Positions 1 through 8,994 of a stretch of 64,000 bases of DNA are shown here, piece after piece. The notes beneath the pieces are model-generated. The model made no database searches. It was not told the origin of the DNA and saw nothing but the letters and a program-made list of their open reading frames with translations. Positions within the stretch are counted from its first letter, which is position 1, and the number at the start of each line of letters is the position of its first letter. Both the position numbers and the translations under genes were made by a program. Origin of the DNA: an uncultured Oscillospiraceae bacterium (GTDB lineage: Bacteria; Bacillota; Clostridia; Oscillospirales; Ruminococcaceae); contig CAKSEY010000013.1 in the NCBI GenBank assembly GCA_934448295.1, positions 1 to 64,000 on the forward strand, written 5' to 3'.

Positions 1-240
1 GCGTATACGTTTAAGGCCGACGGTGATGGAGGTTTTGCGGCTGCGGCGGGGGCTAAGGATATTAATTGGGTCATCTGAACTATCACTATCCCCCATCGAA
101 AAATCCGAAACCTTATAAACTGCATAACAGAGCCAATCAAAAAATAGAGCAAAAATGAAAATCGAGCGAAAAAGTCCGAAAATGTGGGCAGAATTGTGGG
201 CAGGAAATGCCTTTGCCGGGCAACAGGAAAAACGAGAAAA
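1..240 (+). other. Left-edge region without a supported gene
   Basis: Frame 1 stays open from the window edge to a TGA at 76-78 and could be the last 25 codons of a gene that starts outside the window; its end reads AKDINWVI. I do not recognise it. The rest is AT-rich non-coding DNA. The octamer GTGGGCAG occurs twice, 4 bp apart, near 184-203. This might be the edge of an integrated island, but that is inference only. Confidence 0.25.
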
Positions 241-267
241 CCGAGGAATTACACTCCTCGGCTTTTT
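241..267. terminator. Hairpin terminator (probably bidirectional)
   Basis: The stem CCGAGGA / TCCTCGG (241-247 with 255-261) has a 7-nt loop and is followed by CTTTTTATTTT on the plus strand. On the minus strand the stem is followed by TTTTCTCGTTTTT, so it can also end the regulator gene whose stop codon overlaps the T-run. Confidence 0.8.
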
Positions 268-625
268 ATTTTGTAAGCTCAGCGGTGATCTGACCTAGCA
301 GAGTGTAGTTTTCTGCGGATATCTCCGGAATTGACTTGCTGTTGAGGGCGCGGAATGACGATATCAGATTGCGGATTATCTCTGTCTGCTGGTCGTTCAG
401 ACCGAAAACGGATACGGTAAATCGCTGCTCGGTTCCCAGGAGCTCGTCCAGCGATACGTTCATTATTGAAGAAATGGAGCGCAGCGTGTCCAGCGGCGGC
501 GTTGCCGTGTTGCTCTCGTACCTGCTCACAGTTGCCACCGTAACGCCCAGCTTGTCCGCAAGCTGCTTCTGCGTCATTCTTTTTTTCTTCCGAAGATCAT
601 GAAGAAGTATCCCGAAATCGTACAT
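266..625 (-). CDS. XRE-family HTH transcriptional regulator
   Basis: A 119-residue DNA-binding protein. Residues of about 7-60 form a Cro/CI-type helix-turn-helix: the MTQKQLADKLGVTVATVSRYE stretch carries the turn, followed by the usual TPPLDTLRSI...LDELLG helix. The C-terminal half has no recognised domain and may dimerise. A TTTGGAGG ribosome site sits just before the ATG. It is transcribed away from the BREX-like operon, whose promoter lies in the shared 145-bp gap, so the natural guess is that it controls that operon and itself. That role is inferred from position; regulators of other families are known to sit upstream of BREX loci. Confidence 0.85.
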   Translation of the reverse strand: MYDFGILLHDLRKKKRMTQKQLADKLGVTVATVSRYESNTATPPLDTLRSISSIMNVSLDELLGTEQRFTVSVFGLNDQQTEIIRNLISSFRALNSKSIPEISAENYTLLGQITAELTK

Positions 626-672
626 CTTTTGCCTCCAAACTTTCGTTCTGTGTAAATTATTGCATAAACCTC

Positions 673-701
673 TTGAATATTATGTAACATTGTGTTATAA
701 T
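673..701 (+). promoter_or_regulatory. Predicted sigma-A promoter of the BREX-like operon
   Basis: TTGAAT (673-678) and TATAAT (696-701) are separated by exactly 17 bp. The start codon of the first operon gene follows about 70 bp downstream, leaving room for an operator. The only other gene sharing this gap is the divergent XRE regulator. Confidence 0.75.
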
Positions 702-769
702 ATTTACATATCGTGCAAGTTTTGCGCGTGAAATTTGTATTAAATTCAAAATTAGTGGAGGTCGTTATT

Positions 770-2344
770 ATGCCCGAATCAAAAGGCAGTAAAGCGCAGT
801 TACTTGAAAAGCTGTCGGGTAAGGTATCTTCTGCTGCTAATTCAGGATCAAACCAGTTCCGGGGCAAAAATTCTGACATTACGGAAGAGAAGATAAATAC
901 GCCTGAGGAGCATAAAACTGAAGTAAACGACCTGCCGGACGAAGCGGTGCGCTATGCCGGTATCCTTGAAAAGTATTTCAGCGAGGACGGCTATCAGGTC
1001 GGCCGCGCGATTTTTCGCGGACGTTTCAGAAACTATTATTCCACGGAATACGGTCATGAGCCGGAACAGACCGACGAGCAGCTGGAAGCGCTTCTTTGCG
1101 AAGCAGGAACTCAGCGCGACGGACGCATATTCCCGAAAAACGGCGGACAGGACGCCCTTGTCAATGATATAATGTCCGCGGTAAACTCAGCGTTTGACAG
1201 CGGAGCGTCCGCCGTTTACCCGTCCGCAGTCTTTGAGCGGTACCGTGGTCAGCTTGCCGGAGAGCTCCACATTTATACGGAGGAAGCCCTTAACTTTCTG
1301 ATTCTCGACAATTCCGGCGGCAGGCTGTGCCAGAGACATTCTCACCTTGTCATGAGAGGAAGGCAGGCAGACCCTACCGATGATATCCGGAGGATCCTGC
1401 GTGAATCCCATTCGCCGATGTCAGTTGACGAAATACACAGTATCGCGTGGTACATACCGCTTGAAAAACTGAAGTACCTTCTGGCGCTGGAAAAGTCGTT
1501 CATCAGCGTTGCAGCGGGAACGTATTACTATGCGCCGAATTTCCCGATAAGCGCGGACGAAAAGAATATCCTTATTTCGGCGATCGGCAGTCAGATCGAT
1601 TTTTCCGAGTACATCACCGATGTGGAGCTTATGAATATCGTAAACGAGAAATGTCCGAGTCTTGCTATTAATTCTGCGGAGCTTCCGCGCTGTGGCGTCC
1701 GCGACTGCCTCGGATATCTGCTAAGTGAACAGTTCGCGTTCAATGGTCCGGTAATAACCCGGGCAGGCTGCGAGATAAATCGCGCCGAGATATTCAGACG
1801 ATTCGCCGCCGAACATCAGCGGCTGACATATGACGAGCTTAAAGCATTCGCGGACGAAATGGAAACCATAATTTACTGGGACGCGGTGATGAGCGAAATG
1901 GTAAGGCTCAGCGAGAATGAGTTTATTCGCAGGGACGCGCTTTCACCGGACGTCGAGGCCATCGACGGGTATCTTGACGGCGTTTGTCCGGGGGAATATA
2001 TCCCGCTGGGTGGGATAGACCTGTTCCTGTCGTTCCCGGGTATCGGATATCCGTGGAACAGGTTCCTGCTGGAAAGCTATCTGAACAGCTTCAGCAGGAA
2101 GTTCCGGCTTGTCCACAACTGCTTTGCGAAAAAGGAGACCTGCGGCGCGATGGTGTGCGCTGAGTCGAAGATAACCGATTACGACGCGCTTATCACGGAC
2201 GTACTGTCAAAGGCGGGCGGGGAATTCACGCAGAAAACCGCGCTTGACTACCTCGTGGAGAACGGCTACCAGGCGAAGCGAAGCTACAAGGGGATAGAAA
2301 ACGTCCTGCGCAGGGTGGGCGTTAAGGCGCTTCAGAAACAATAG
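770..2344 (+). CDS. Hypothetical first gene of the BREX type 4-like operon (524 aa)
   Basis: I chose ATG 770 rather than the upstream in-frame GTG 713, because GGAGG at 757-761 lies 8 nt before it and the residues before it look untranslated. The protein is soluble, with no signal peptide or membrane segment. The first 60 residues are polar and low-complexity. A helical region follows, and two stretches resemble winged-helix folds: about residues 205-260, after MSVDEIHSIAWYIP, and the last 45 residues, LSKAGGEFTQKTALDYLVENGY. No enzyme motif is visible. It lies 32 bp upstream of brxP and shares its promoter, so it is probably an accessory or DNA-reading subunit of the system. Function unknown. 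Confidence 0.8.
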   Translation: MPESKGSKAQLLEKLSGKVSSAANSGSNQFRGKNSDITEEKINTPEEHKTEVNDLPDEAVRYAGILEKYFSEDGYQVGRAIFRGRFRNYYSTEYGHEPEQTDEQLEALLCEAGTQRDGRIFPKNGGQDALVNDIMSAVNSAFDSGASAVYPSAVFERYRGQLAGELHIYTEEALNFLILDNSGGRLCQRHSHLVMRGRQADPTDDIRRILRESHSPMSVDEIHSIAWYIPLEKLKYLLALEKSFISVAAGTYYYAPNFPISADEKNILISAIGSQIDFSEYITDVELMNIVNEKCPSLAINSAELPRCGVRDCLGYLLSEQFAFNGPVITRAGCEINRAEIFRRFAAEHQRLTYDELKAFADEMETIIYWDAVMSEMVRLSENEFIRRDALSPDVEAIDGYLDGVCPGEYIPLGGIDLFLSFPGIGYPWNRFLLESYLNSFSRKFRLVHNCFAKKETCGAMVCAESKITDYDALITDVLSKAGGEFTQKTALDYLVENGYQAKRSYKGIENVLRRVGVKALQKQ

Positions 2345-2376
2345 GTCACCAATAAAAACGAAGAGAGGATACACTG

Positions 2377-4740
2377 ATGTATCAGTATATATGGGACGAG
2401 GATACCGGCGGACTGCTGCTGACAACGGAGCAGTCGAAATTCAGCAAGGAGCCGCGCCCCGTCTATTACCGGGAGCTTGACATACTCGGCTTCGACAGGT
2501 ACTGGAATTACCCGAAGAACGACCACGCGCCGCTGATGTGGGCGGAGGCGAACAACTACATCTACCGCGGAAGAACGGTCGCCAGGACCAAGGGCGGTTC
2601 GCTCTACACCGCGCCGGAGCTTGTCATTCTCGAAGAGCCGGAGCCGGACGGCGGTGAACTCCGGTTCGTGGACGTTGACGCGATGACCGCGAAAAATGCG
2701 GAGATACTCGAAACGCTGGTGCAGGAAACTATCCAGAACGTATACAATACCTACGCGGCTTATAAGGATAAGGTGGACGTGTTCTACGTTGCGTTCAGCG
2801 GAGGAAAGGACAGCGTTGTCGCGCTGGATATCGTGCAGAGGGCGATACCGCATGATGAATTTCTGGTGCTGTTCGGCGACACCCAGATGGAGTTTTCCGA
2901 TACGTATTCACTGGTGGAGAAGCAAAAGGTGATTTGCGAAAAGGAGGGCATAAAGTTTGTCGTATCCAAGTCGGAGCAGACCCCGGAATACACCTGGAAC
3001 CAGTTCGGACCGCCTGCGCAGACGATAAGGTGGTGCTGCAGCGTACATAAAACATCGCCGCAGATACTGCTGCTCAGACAGATACTGTCGAAGCCGTCGT
3101 TCAGGGGAATGGCGTTCACTGGGATACGTGGAGATGAAAGCGTTTCGCGCGGTCAGTATGACGATGTGAGCTTTGGCGAAAAGCACAAGGGGCAGTACAG
3201 CTGTCATGCGATACTTCACTGGAGCTCGGCGGAGGTGTTCCTGTATATATTCGGGAATAAGCTTCTGCTGAACGAAACGTACAAAAAGGGGAACAGCAGG
3301 GCTGGCTGCCTTGTCTGTCCGATGGCGGCATATAAGAATTTCTTTTTCAAGGAGCAGTGCTACGGCGGCGACCCGGAGTCCCCGCTGTCCACCACCAGAT
3401 ATAATAATATCATATTAAACACGACTTCGAAGATATTTTCCACTCAGAAGGACGTAACGGAATTCATGGAAACCAGCGGCTGGAAAGCCCGCCGCAGTGG
3501 AAGAGAGTTGAATATAGCAGAGGAAAACTGCATTGAAAATACGGAGAACGGGATACTGACGGTCACGCTGGTAAAGGAACGCACCGACTGGCGCGAGTGG
3601 CTGAAAACGATGGGCGATATCATTGATATCTCTGACAACGCCATCGAGCTTATTTTCAATAAAAAAACCTACAGGATAAGCCGGAGGACAGAGGGCGCGA
3701 AACAGATATTTTCCGTTGACCTCAGTTCGAACACCAAGGACGATATCCTGTTCGGCTCCGTGCTGAAAACCGTATTCAGAAAATCCGCGTACTGCATAGG
3801 CTGTCACGTCTGCGAGGCGAATTGCCCCAACGGGTATATCACCATGCAGGAGGGCAGAGTTTCAATAGACGACAGGTGCGTGAAATGCAGAAAATGTCAC
3901 GATGTATTCCATGGTTGTCTGGTTGCAAATTCATTACGATTACCGAAAGGAGATAAAAAAATGGGCAGCATTGACAGGTACGGCAACATAGGTATCGAGT
4001 ACGACTGGGTGGTCGATTATTTCTCAAAGGGCGATAATTTCTGGGAGGACAACGGTCTTGGAATAAACAAGATCAAGAACATGAAGAGCTTCCTGTCGGA
4101 CACCGGAGCCACTGTCCCGAAGAAGAATACGATGTCGCCGTTCGGTAAGAAGATAGCCGACATCGGTATCGGAACGGAAGCCGCATGGGGGCTGCTCGTT
4201 TCAAATCTCGTATATACTTCCGAGTTCAACTGGTGGGTCATGAACATAAAGCCCGGTCAGACTTACACCCCCGCGCAGCTTGTAAGTATGCTCTCCGAGC
4301 AGGTAACGTCGGAGAATTCTCAGAAGCACATCGTTTCGGCGTACAAGAATATCTTTGCGTCCAACGAGATCCTCGGAAGAACCCTGGGGCTCGGCGTATG
4401 CACCCTTAAAGAGGGCAGCTCCAACAGGGTACTACTGGATATCCGCCGCGATTCCTGGCGTGAACCCGACCCGCGCGTTATTCTCTACTCCCTCTACAAA
4501 TTCGCGGAGAAGTGCGGTACATACCAGTTCCGCCTGTCAACGCTGATGGACGATACGATAGAGCGCGACGGCATAAGCCCCACCCGTATTTTCGGGCTTG
4601 ACCGCGATACAATGATATCCAAGCTGAACGGACTTACGGTGAACTACATCGGGTTCATCGACGCAAGCTTCACGCTCGGTCTGGAAACCATCACGCTGCG
4701 CAGCGAGAAAACGCCGGACGACGTTCTGGCGCTGTTCTGA
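2377..4740 (+). CDS. brxP: BrxP-like PAPS reductase / DndC-like sulfurtransferase fused to a DUF4007-like domain
   Basis: Predicted to activate DNA and pass sulfur to its backbone, by analogy with DndC of the phosphorothioation pathway. The PP-loop ATP-pyrophosphatase motif SGGKDS is at residues 141-146. Cysteines C220-C221 and C311-x2-C314 fit the 4Fe-4S site of DndC-type PAPS reductases. Two more iron-sulfur motifs follow: C473-x2-C476-x2-C479-x3-C483-P and C501-x2-C504-x2-C507-x6-C514, a two-cluster ferredoxin insert. From about residue 529 the sequence changes to a DUF4007-like domain of 259 residues. At 787 residues it is longer than DndC. An internal ribosome site and ATG precede the last domain. 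The gene is 14 bp from brxC. PP-loop and Fe-S calls are firm; the sulfur-to-DNA role is inferred from family and operon. Confidence 0.88.
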   Translation: MYQYIWDEDTGGLLLTTEQSKFSKEPRPVYYRELDILGFDRYWNYPKNDHAPLMWAEANNYIYRGRTVARTKGGSLYTAPELVILEEPEPDGGELRFVDVDAMTAKNAEILETLVQETIQNVYNTYAAYKDKVDVFYVAFSGGKDSVVALDIVQRAIPHDEFLVLFGDTQMEFSDTYSLVEKQKVICEKEGIKFVVSKSEQTPEYTWNQFGPPAQTIRWCCSVHKTSPQILLLRQILSKPSFRGMAFTGIRGDESVSRGQYDDVSFGEKHKGQYSCHAILHWSSAEVFLYIFGNKLLLNETYKKGNSRAGCLVCPMAAYKNFFFKEQCYGGDPESPLSTTRYNNIILNTTSKIFSTQKDVTEFMETSGWKARRSGRELNIAEENCIENTENGILTVTLVKERTDWREWLKTMGDIIDISDNAIELIFNKKTYRISRRTEGAKQIFSVDLSSNTKDDILFGSVLKTVFRKSAYCIGCHVCEANCPNGYITMQEGRVSIDDRCVKCRKCHDVFHGCLVANSLRLPKGDKKMGSIDRYGNIGIEYDWVVDYFSKGDNFWEDNGLGINKIKNMKSFLSDTGATVPKKNTMSPFGKKIADIGIGTEAAWGLLVSNLVYTSEFNWWVMNIKPGQTYTPAQLVSMLSEQVTSENSQKHIVSAYKNIFASNEILGRTLGLGVCTLKEGSSNRVLLDIRRDSWREPDPRVILYSLYKFAEKCGTYQFRLSTLMDDTIERDGISPTRIFGLDRDTMISKLNGLTVNYIGFIDASFTLGLETITLRSEKTPDDVLALF
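3946..3963 (+). promoter_or_regulatory. Internal ribosome binding site and in-frame ATG inside brxP
   Basis: AAAGGAG (3946-3952) lies 8 nt before an in-frame ATG at 3961, as good as any gene start in the operon. Translation from here would give a separate 259-residue protein, starting MGSIDRYGNIGIEYDW, equal to the DUF4007-like C-terminal domain. The spot is exactly the domain boundary, just after the second ferredoxin motif. Either two products are made from one gene, or this is the scar of a gene fusion. Confidence 0.65.
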
Positions 4741-4754
4741 GGGAGGTACATAAC

Positions 4755-7700
4755 ATGAGCGAAGAAAAGATGTACAAGGAATATTTCGCCATCGACCCGA
4801 AGTACTACGCGGCGGTAACGGCGGAGCTGATCAGGAAAGGCGAGGTCAGGTGGAACGCCTACTACCCGCACGAAACGTTCGTGCGGCTGCTTGAAAAGAC
4901 TCACGACATGCTGTCCGGTAAGGACTCACGCTCGCTGTGGGTGCAGGGCGCCTACGGTTCCGGTAAGTCCCACGCGGCGCTGACCGTGAAATCCCTGCTG
5001 GAAGCGAGCGACGACGAGATACGCGCCTACTTCAGGGAAAACGACCTCAGCGACGACCTCTGCCAGAAGCTCATCACCGACAAGAACGGCGGAAAGCTCA
5101 TCACTATCCACCGTATCGGCTCTGCGTCCATTCGCAGCGACGACGACCTTATACTCGCCATTCAGGACAGCGTGACCGCTGCTCTCAAGGAGCACGGCAT
5201 ACAGAACAGGGGCGAAGCTTCGCTGAAAGACGCCGCGCTCAAATGGTTCAACGCAAGACCTGCGAACCGCACCTGGTTCAATGACCTCATTCATGACGAC
5301 GAGTATCAGTGGGAGTTCGGCGGCAGACAGATAGACGAGATAATCTCCACGCTGGAGACCGGCGACGACGAGACAGTATCAAAACTCATGCCGAGCATTC
5401 TGCGCGTCGCCAGGGACAACGGAATAACCGCGCTGCGCATGGATATCCCCGCAATGTGCGAGTGGATAAAGAGCGTTATCGAAAACAACGATATCTCCGC
5501 CGTGCTGTTCGTCTGGGACGAGTTCACGGAGTATTTCGAGCACAACGCCAACGCTGTCACAGGTTTTCAGACCATCGTTGAGCTGAGCCAGGCAGTGCCG
5601 TTCTACTTCCTTATCGTGACGCACGAGGTCGGATCGTATTTCTCGAATCCCGCGACGCTGAACAAGCTGCTCAACCGTTTTGTCGGCGATAAGGCGATAC
5701 GTATCGACATTCCCGAGAATATGGCTATGCGGCTGATGGCAAAGGCGCTCAAGACCACCACCGACCCGGTACTGCTCCAGCAGTGGAACAATTACAAGGA
5801 CGACATCAACAACAGCATTGACCTGCGGAATGCCAGAGCCGCCATTTTCCAGAGCATAAAGAACGACGAGAGAAATTACGGCAGCAAGATAAGACTGTCC
5901 GACGACGACCTTAAATCCGTGTTCCCGCTGCACCCATACGCCGCTATAATGCTCAAGAATATGTCAGTCGTATTCAGCTCCAACGCGAGAAGTATGTTCG
6001 ATTTCATCATCAGCAACGACACCACCGAGGCAAAGGGCTTCAAGTGGTTCATTGAGAATTACGGGCCGACAACGCCCGACCATCTGCTGACCATCGACAT
6101 GCTGTGGGACTACTTCACGGCAAAGGAGCAGAAGCTCAGCGACAAGGTGCGCACTATCCTTGATTCCTATCACCTTGTGAGAAAAGGTGCGCTGCTGCCA
6201 GAGCAGGACCGCGTATTTAAAACCGTCCTGCTGCTGGAGGCGGTGTCGCAGGTTGTTTCTAACGTTTCGCTGCTGCGTCCTACCTCGCAGAACATCGACC
6301 TTGCGTTCACCGAGACCGGTTGGCAGAAGGGCAAGGCGATGGCTATCGCAAAAGGTCTGTTCGAGCAGGGGATTCTGTTCGAGCGCTCCGTCGGCAACGG
6401 TCTGAAGGAATACACCGTTGCCAACAGCGGCGCCGGCGGCGCGGATATCGCAAAGCTGAAGAACGAGATACGCAGTAATCTGAAAACCACCGACCTCATC
6501 TCTGTCGCCGACCTGCTGTCCGCGGTGGCGCTGCCTGCTTCCATACACGAGCGGTATGTACTTGAGGGAGCGGCGCACAGCAACTTCCCGCAGGTGGTCT
6601 CCAGGTCGAACGGCAATGTGCGCCGCAACCGGTTCACCACTATCGTCGCGTTCTCCATGACCGACGAGGAATCCACATCTGTCAGAAGCTCCGTGCTGAA
6701 AGCGGTCACGGAGCCGGATAACGAGCTGTTCTTCATCGAGAGCCTTATACCCATGGGCAAGGACCTTATCGACCAGTATGTCGAGAATATGGCGTTCAGC
6801 CAGAGCTATGTCCAGAGCGACAAGCAGCGCGCTCTCGGCTTTGAAGAAAAAGCAAGGAATAACCTTAAAGCATGGAAGCAGAATATAGCTTCCGGAGCGT
6901 TCATGCTTTATACGCCGGAGAACAAGAACGGCTTCCGCGCGGCTAACCTGGAAGCTCTGAAAGAGGAGCTGCTCAGGATCGACAGGCAGAAATATTTCTG
7001 CGGACCGGAGCAGTACAGTCTTATCGACAATATGTTCATGAAGGGTCCGCTGGCGCAGGGCGCGGAATGCGGTATAAAGCAGGAGCTGAGACAGACTTTC
7101 AATACTAACAGATTGTCCGCCGCCCTGGAAGGAGCGTGGCAGACCGACCGTTACTGGGAGGACTCCGCCAAAAAGAGCCTGTCCATAGTCAGAATAAAGC
7201 AGCGCGTCATCGAACTCGTGAACGAGGGCTTTGAAAAGGGCGCGGGCAGGGTGAGCGTGCTTTCGCTGTTCGAGGCGCTGGAGGACGCTCCCTATGGCTT
7301 CATGCCGAACAATGTGTGCGCGTTTCTGATGGGCTTTGTGCTGAAGGAATACGCCACCTCCGATTATTTCTGGAGCAACGGCTCGAACAGCGAGGCAATG
7401 ACTGTCGACAAGATGAAGACGATGATAGCCAACGCGCTCAATCAGCGCGCCGCGCAGTCCCCGAAGTACAAGGAGGAATACATCGTCGCGATGAGTCCGG
7501 AGATACGCTGTTTCCTCAACTGCACGAGCGCTGCGTTCCATATCCCGGCGGCTAACTGCGGCTCGGTGGAGAGCGCCCGCGACCAGATACGCATTAAGAT
7601 GAAGGCGCTGACGTTCCCGATATGGTGCCTTAAATCAATTCTGTGTACCGTGAAGCCCGACAGCTCCGCAGACGATATCGCGGAGGTCATCGACGCATAC

Positions 7701-8981
7701 TGCGGCATTGCGAACACGGCGAATTACAGCAAGGAAACCGAGAGCAGCCTTGCGGAGCAGATAGGCAGGCTGGTGAAGTCCGCGCCGGCGATAACGTCGG
7801 ATTTAGAGCGCCTGCTGACTAACGAGATGTGCCGCAACGGAATGATAGCCTATATCGACGAGTTCGATGGCGGCGTCCTCCGAAAGCTCGCCGAAGAAAC
7901 AGGCGACAACGGCGCCTACATCGACCGCGTAAAGCAGAAGTTCAGCGCGGACGCGGCAAACTGGGTCTGGAGCAGGGAGACCGCAGACGAGCGTATCAAA
8001 GACGTTATCCTGGAATACAGGATAATCGCCGAGAGCAACAAGTCCCTGCCGAAGTGCATGAGCGTCCGCGATGTGGTGCTGGAGTGGGGCAAGCGCACAA
8101 ACAACATCTGCATGCCGTTCGACGTGCTGAAGAAGCACGCGGGGGATATGACAGAGTTCCTCCGGCAGCTGTATTATATCAAGCAGAGCGGTCAGCTGCA
8201 GGAGCAGTACAAGCAGGAATTCTACGATGAGCTGTCCGCCCGCCGTGAGGATTTCGACAGGTTCTACAAGGACCAGCTCCCGATGTTCAGAAAGGCGGCG
8301 TCAAGCTTTATTTCCGAGCTGAGCGACCAGGAGATCGCAGAGTTCCGCTCGGATATCCCGTCCGGGCAGTTTACGAAATCCAGCACAGAGTACTACCAGT
8401 TCATCGAAAAGGAAGTCGAGGATTTCCGCAAGAAGCAGAAGAAGTCCAGGCTCTCCGACCTGTGGAGATCCAAAACCGGAACCAGGGACCCTGCGGACTG
8501 GTCGGCGCGCTACGAAACGCCGATACTCTGTATGTTCAGCGATGCCGAGCGCCCCGACGCTCGGACGGCGTTCTCCGTGATGACGGCGTTTTCCGCGCCG
8601 GACGCCGATATAATAAAGGCAATCGAGTACCTTGAAAACGCGGATTTCTACGACCGCCTTGCCGAACCCGCCGAGCGCGACCGCTGCTTCAGGGAGCGCG
8701 TCATCGGGGAGTACGGCGTTATGCTGGACGATGTGGACGCCGTACGCCGGGAACTGAGCGCCGGCGTTATGGAGAAGCCGTACAACTGGCTGGATAATTC
8801 CGCGGTGAAGAACCGCCTGCGGGCGCTCGCGGACAAGAAGTACAAGACCACGGGCTATCAGCGTGCGCAGAGCGTCATCGACCAGCTCGACCCGGCGGAG
8901 CTGCGCCGTTATCTCAGCGACCTTATTTCCGACAACCTGACCGTCGGAATGGAGATACTCAAGAACGACAGCAACAAGTAA
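4755..8981 (+). CDS. brxC: BrxC-like P-loop ATPase of the BREX system
   Basis: A 1408-residue cytoplasmic AAA-type ATPase. Walker A is GAYGSGKS at residues 65-72 and Walker B is LFVWDEF at 251-257 (acidic pair D255-E256). The N-terminal start, a short segment then the P-loop around residue 65, is typical of BrxC/PglY proteins, which are about 1100-1300 residues; this one is slightly longer. The remainder is helical with no further motif I can name. It is preceded by GGGAGG 8 nt before the ATG and followed 13 bp later by pglZ, the order seen in BREX loci. In BREX it is an essential core subunit for both modification and phage exclusion. BrxC is assigned from P-loop placement, size and neighbours. 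Confidence 0.85.
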   Translation: MSEEKMYKEYFAIDPKYYAAVTAELIRKGEVRWNAYYPHETFVRLLEKTHDMLSGKDSRSLWVQGAYGSGKSHAALTVKSLLEASDDEIRAYFRENDLSDDLCQKLITDKNGGKLITIHRIGSASIRSDDDLILAIQDSVTAALKEHGIQNRGEASLKDAALKWFNARPANRTWFNDLIHDDEYQWEFGGRQIDEIISTLETGDDETVSKLMPSILRVARDNGITALRMDIPAMCEWIKSVIENNDISAVLFVWDEFTEYFEHNANAVTGFQTIVELSQAVPFYFLIVTHEVGSYFSNPATLNKLLNRFVGDKAIRIDIPENMAMRLMAKALKTTTDPVLLQQWNNYKDDINNSIDLRNARAAIFQSIKNDERNYGSKIRLSDDDLKSVFPLHPYAAIMLKNMSVVFSSNARSMFDFIISNDTTEAKGFKWFIENYGPTTPDHLLTIDMLWDYFTAKEQKLSDKVRTILDSYHLVRKGALLPEQDRVFKTVLLLEAVSQVVSNVSLLRPTSQNIDLAFTETGWQKGKAMAIAKGLFEQGILFERSVGNGLKEYTVANSGAGGADIAKLKNEIRSNLKTTDLISVADLLSAVALPASIHERYVLEGAAHSNFPQVVSRSNGNVRRNRFTTIVAFSMTDEESTSVRSSVLKAVTEPDNELFFIESLIPMGKDLIDQYVENMAFSQSYVQSDKQRALGFEEKARNNLKAWKQNIASGAFMLYTPENKNGFRAANLEALKEELLRIDRQKYFCGPEQYSLIDNMFMKGPLAQGAECGIKQELRQTFNTNRLSAALEGAWQTDRYWEDSAKKSLSIVRIKQRVIELVNEGFEKGAGRVSVLSLFEALEDAPYGFMPNNVCAFLMGFVLKEYATSDYFWSNGSNSEAMTVDKMKTMIANALNQRAAQSPKYKEEYIVAMSPEIRCFLNCTSAAFHIPAANCGSVESARDQIRIKMKALTFPIWCLKSILCTVKPDSSADDIAEVIDAYCGIANTANYSKETESSLAEQIGRLVKSAPAITSDLERLLTNEMCRNGMIAYIDEFDGGVLRKLAEETGDNGAYIDRVKQKFSADAANWVWSRETADERIKDVILEYRIIAESNKSLPKCMSVRDVVLEWGKRTNNICMPFDVLKKHAGDMTEFLRQLYYIKQSGQLQEQYKQEFYDELSARREDFDRFYKDQLPMFRKAASSFISELSDQEIAEFRSDIPSGQFTKSSTEYYQFIEKEVEDFRKKQKKSRLSDLWRSKTGTRDPADWSARYETPILCMFSDAERPDARTAFSVMTAFSAPDADIIKAIEYLENADFYDRLAEPAERDRCFRERVIGEYGVMLDDVDAVRRELSAGVMEKPYNWLDNSAVKNRLRALADKKYKTTGYQRAQSVIDQLDPAELRRYLSDLISDNLTVGMEILKNDSNK

Positions 8982-8994
8982 GGTGGTGTGAACG

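Noticed and set aside
5964..7541. 525-codon open frame on the minus strand inside brxC
   Set aside because: It is antisense to a protein with clear ATPase motifs, has no ribosome site, and its composition (many R, H, L, V) is what a GC-rich gene gives when read backwards.
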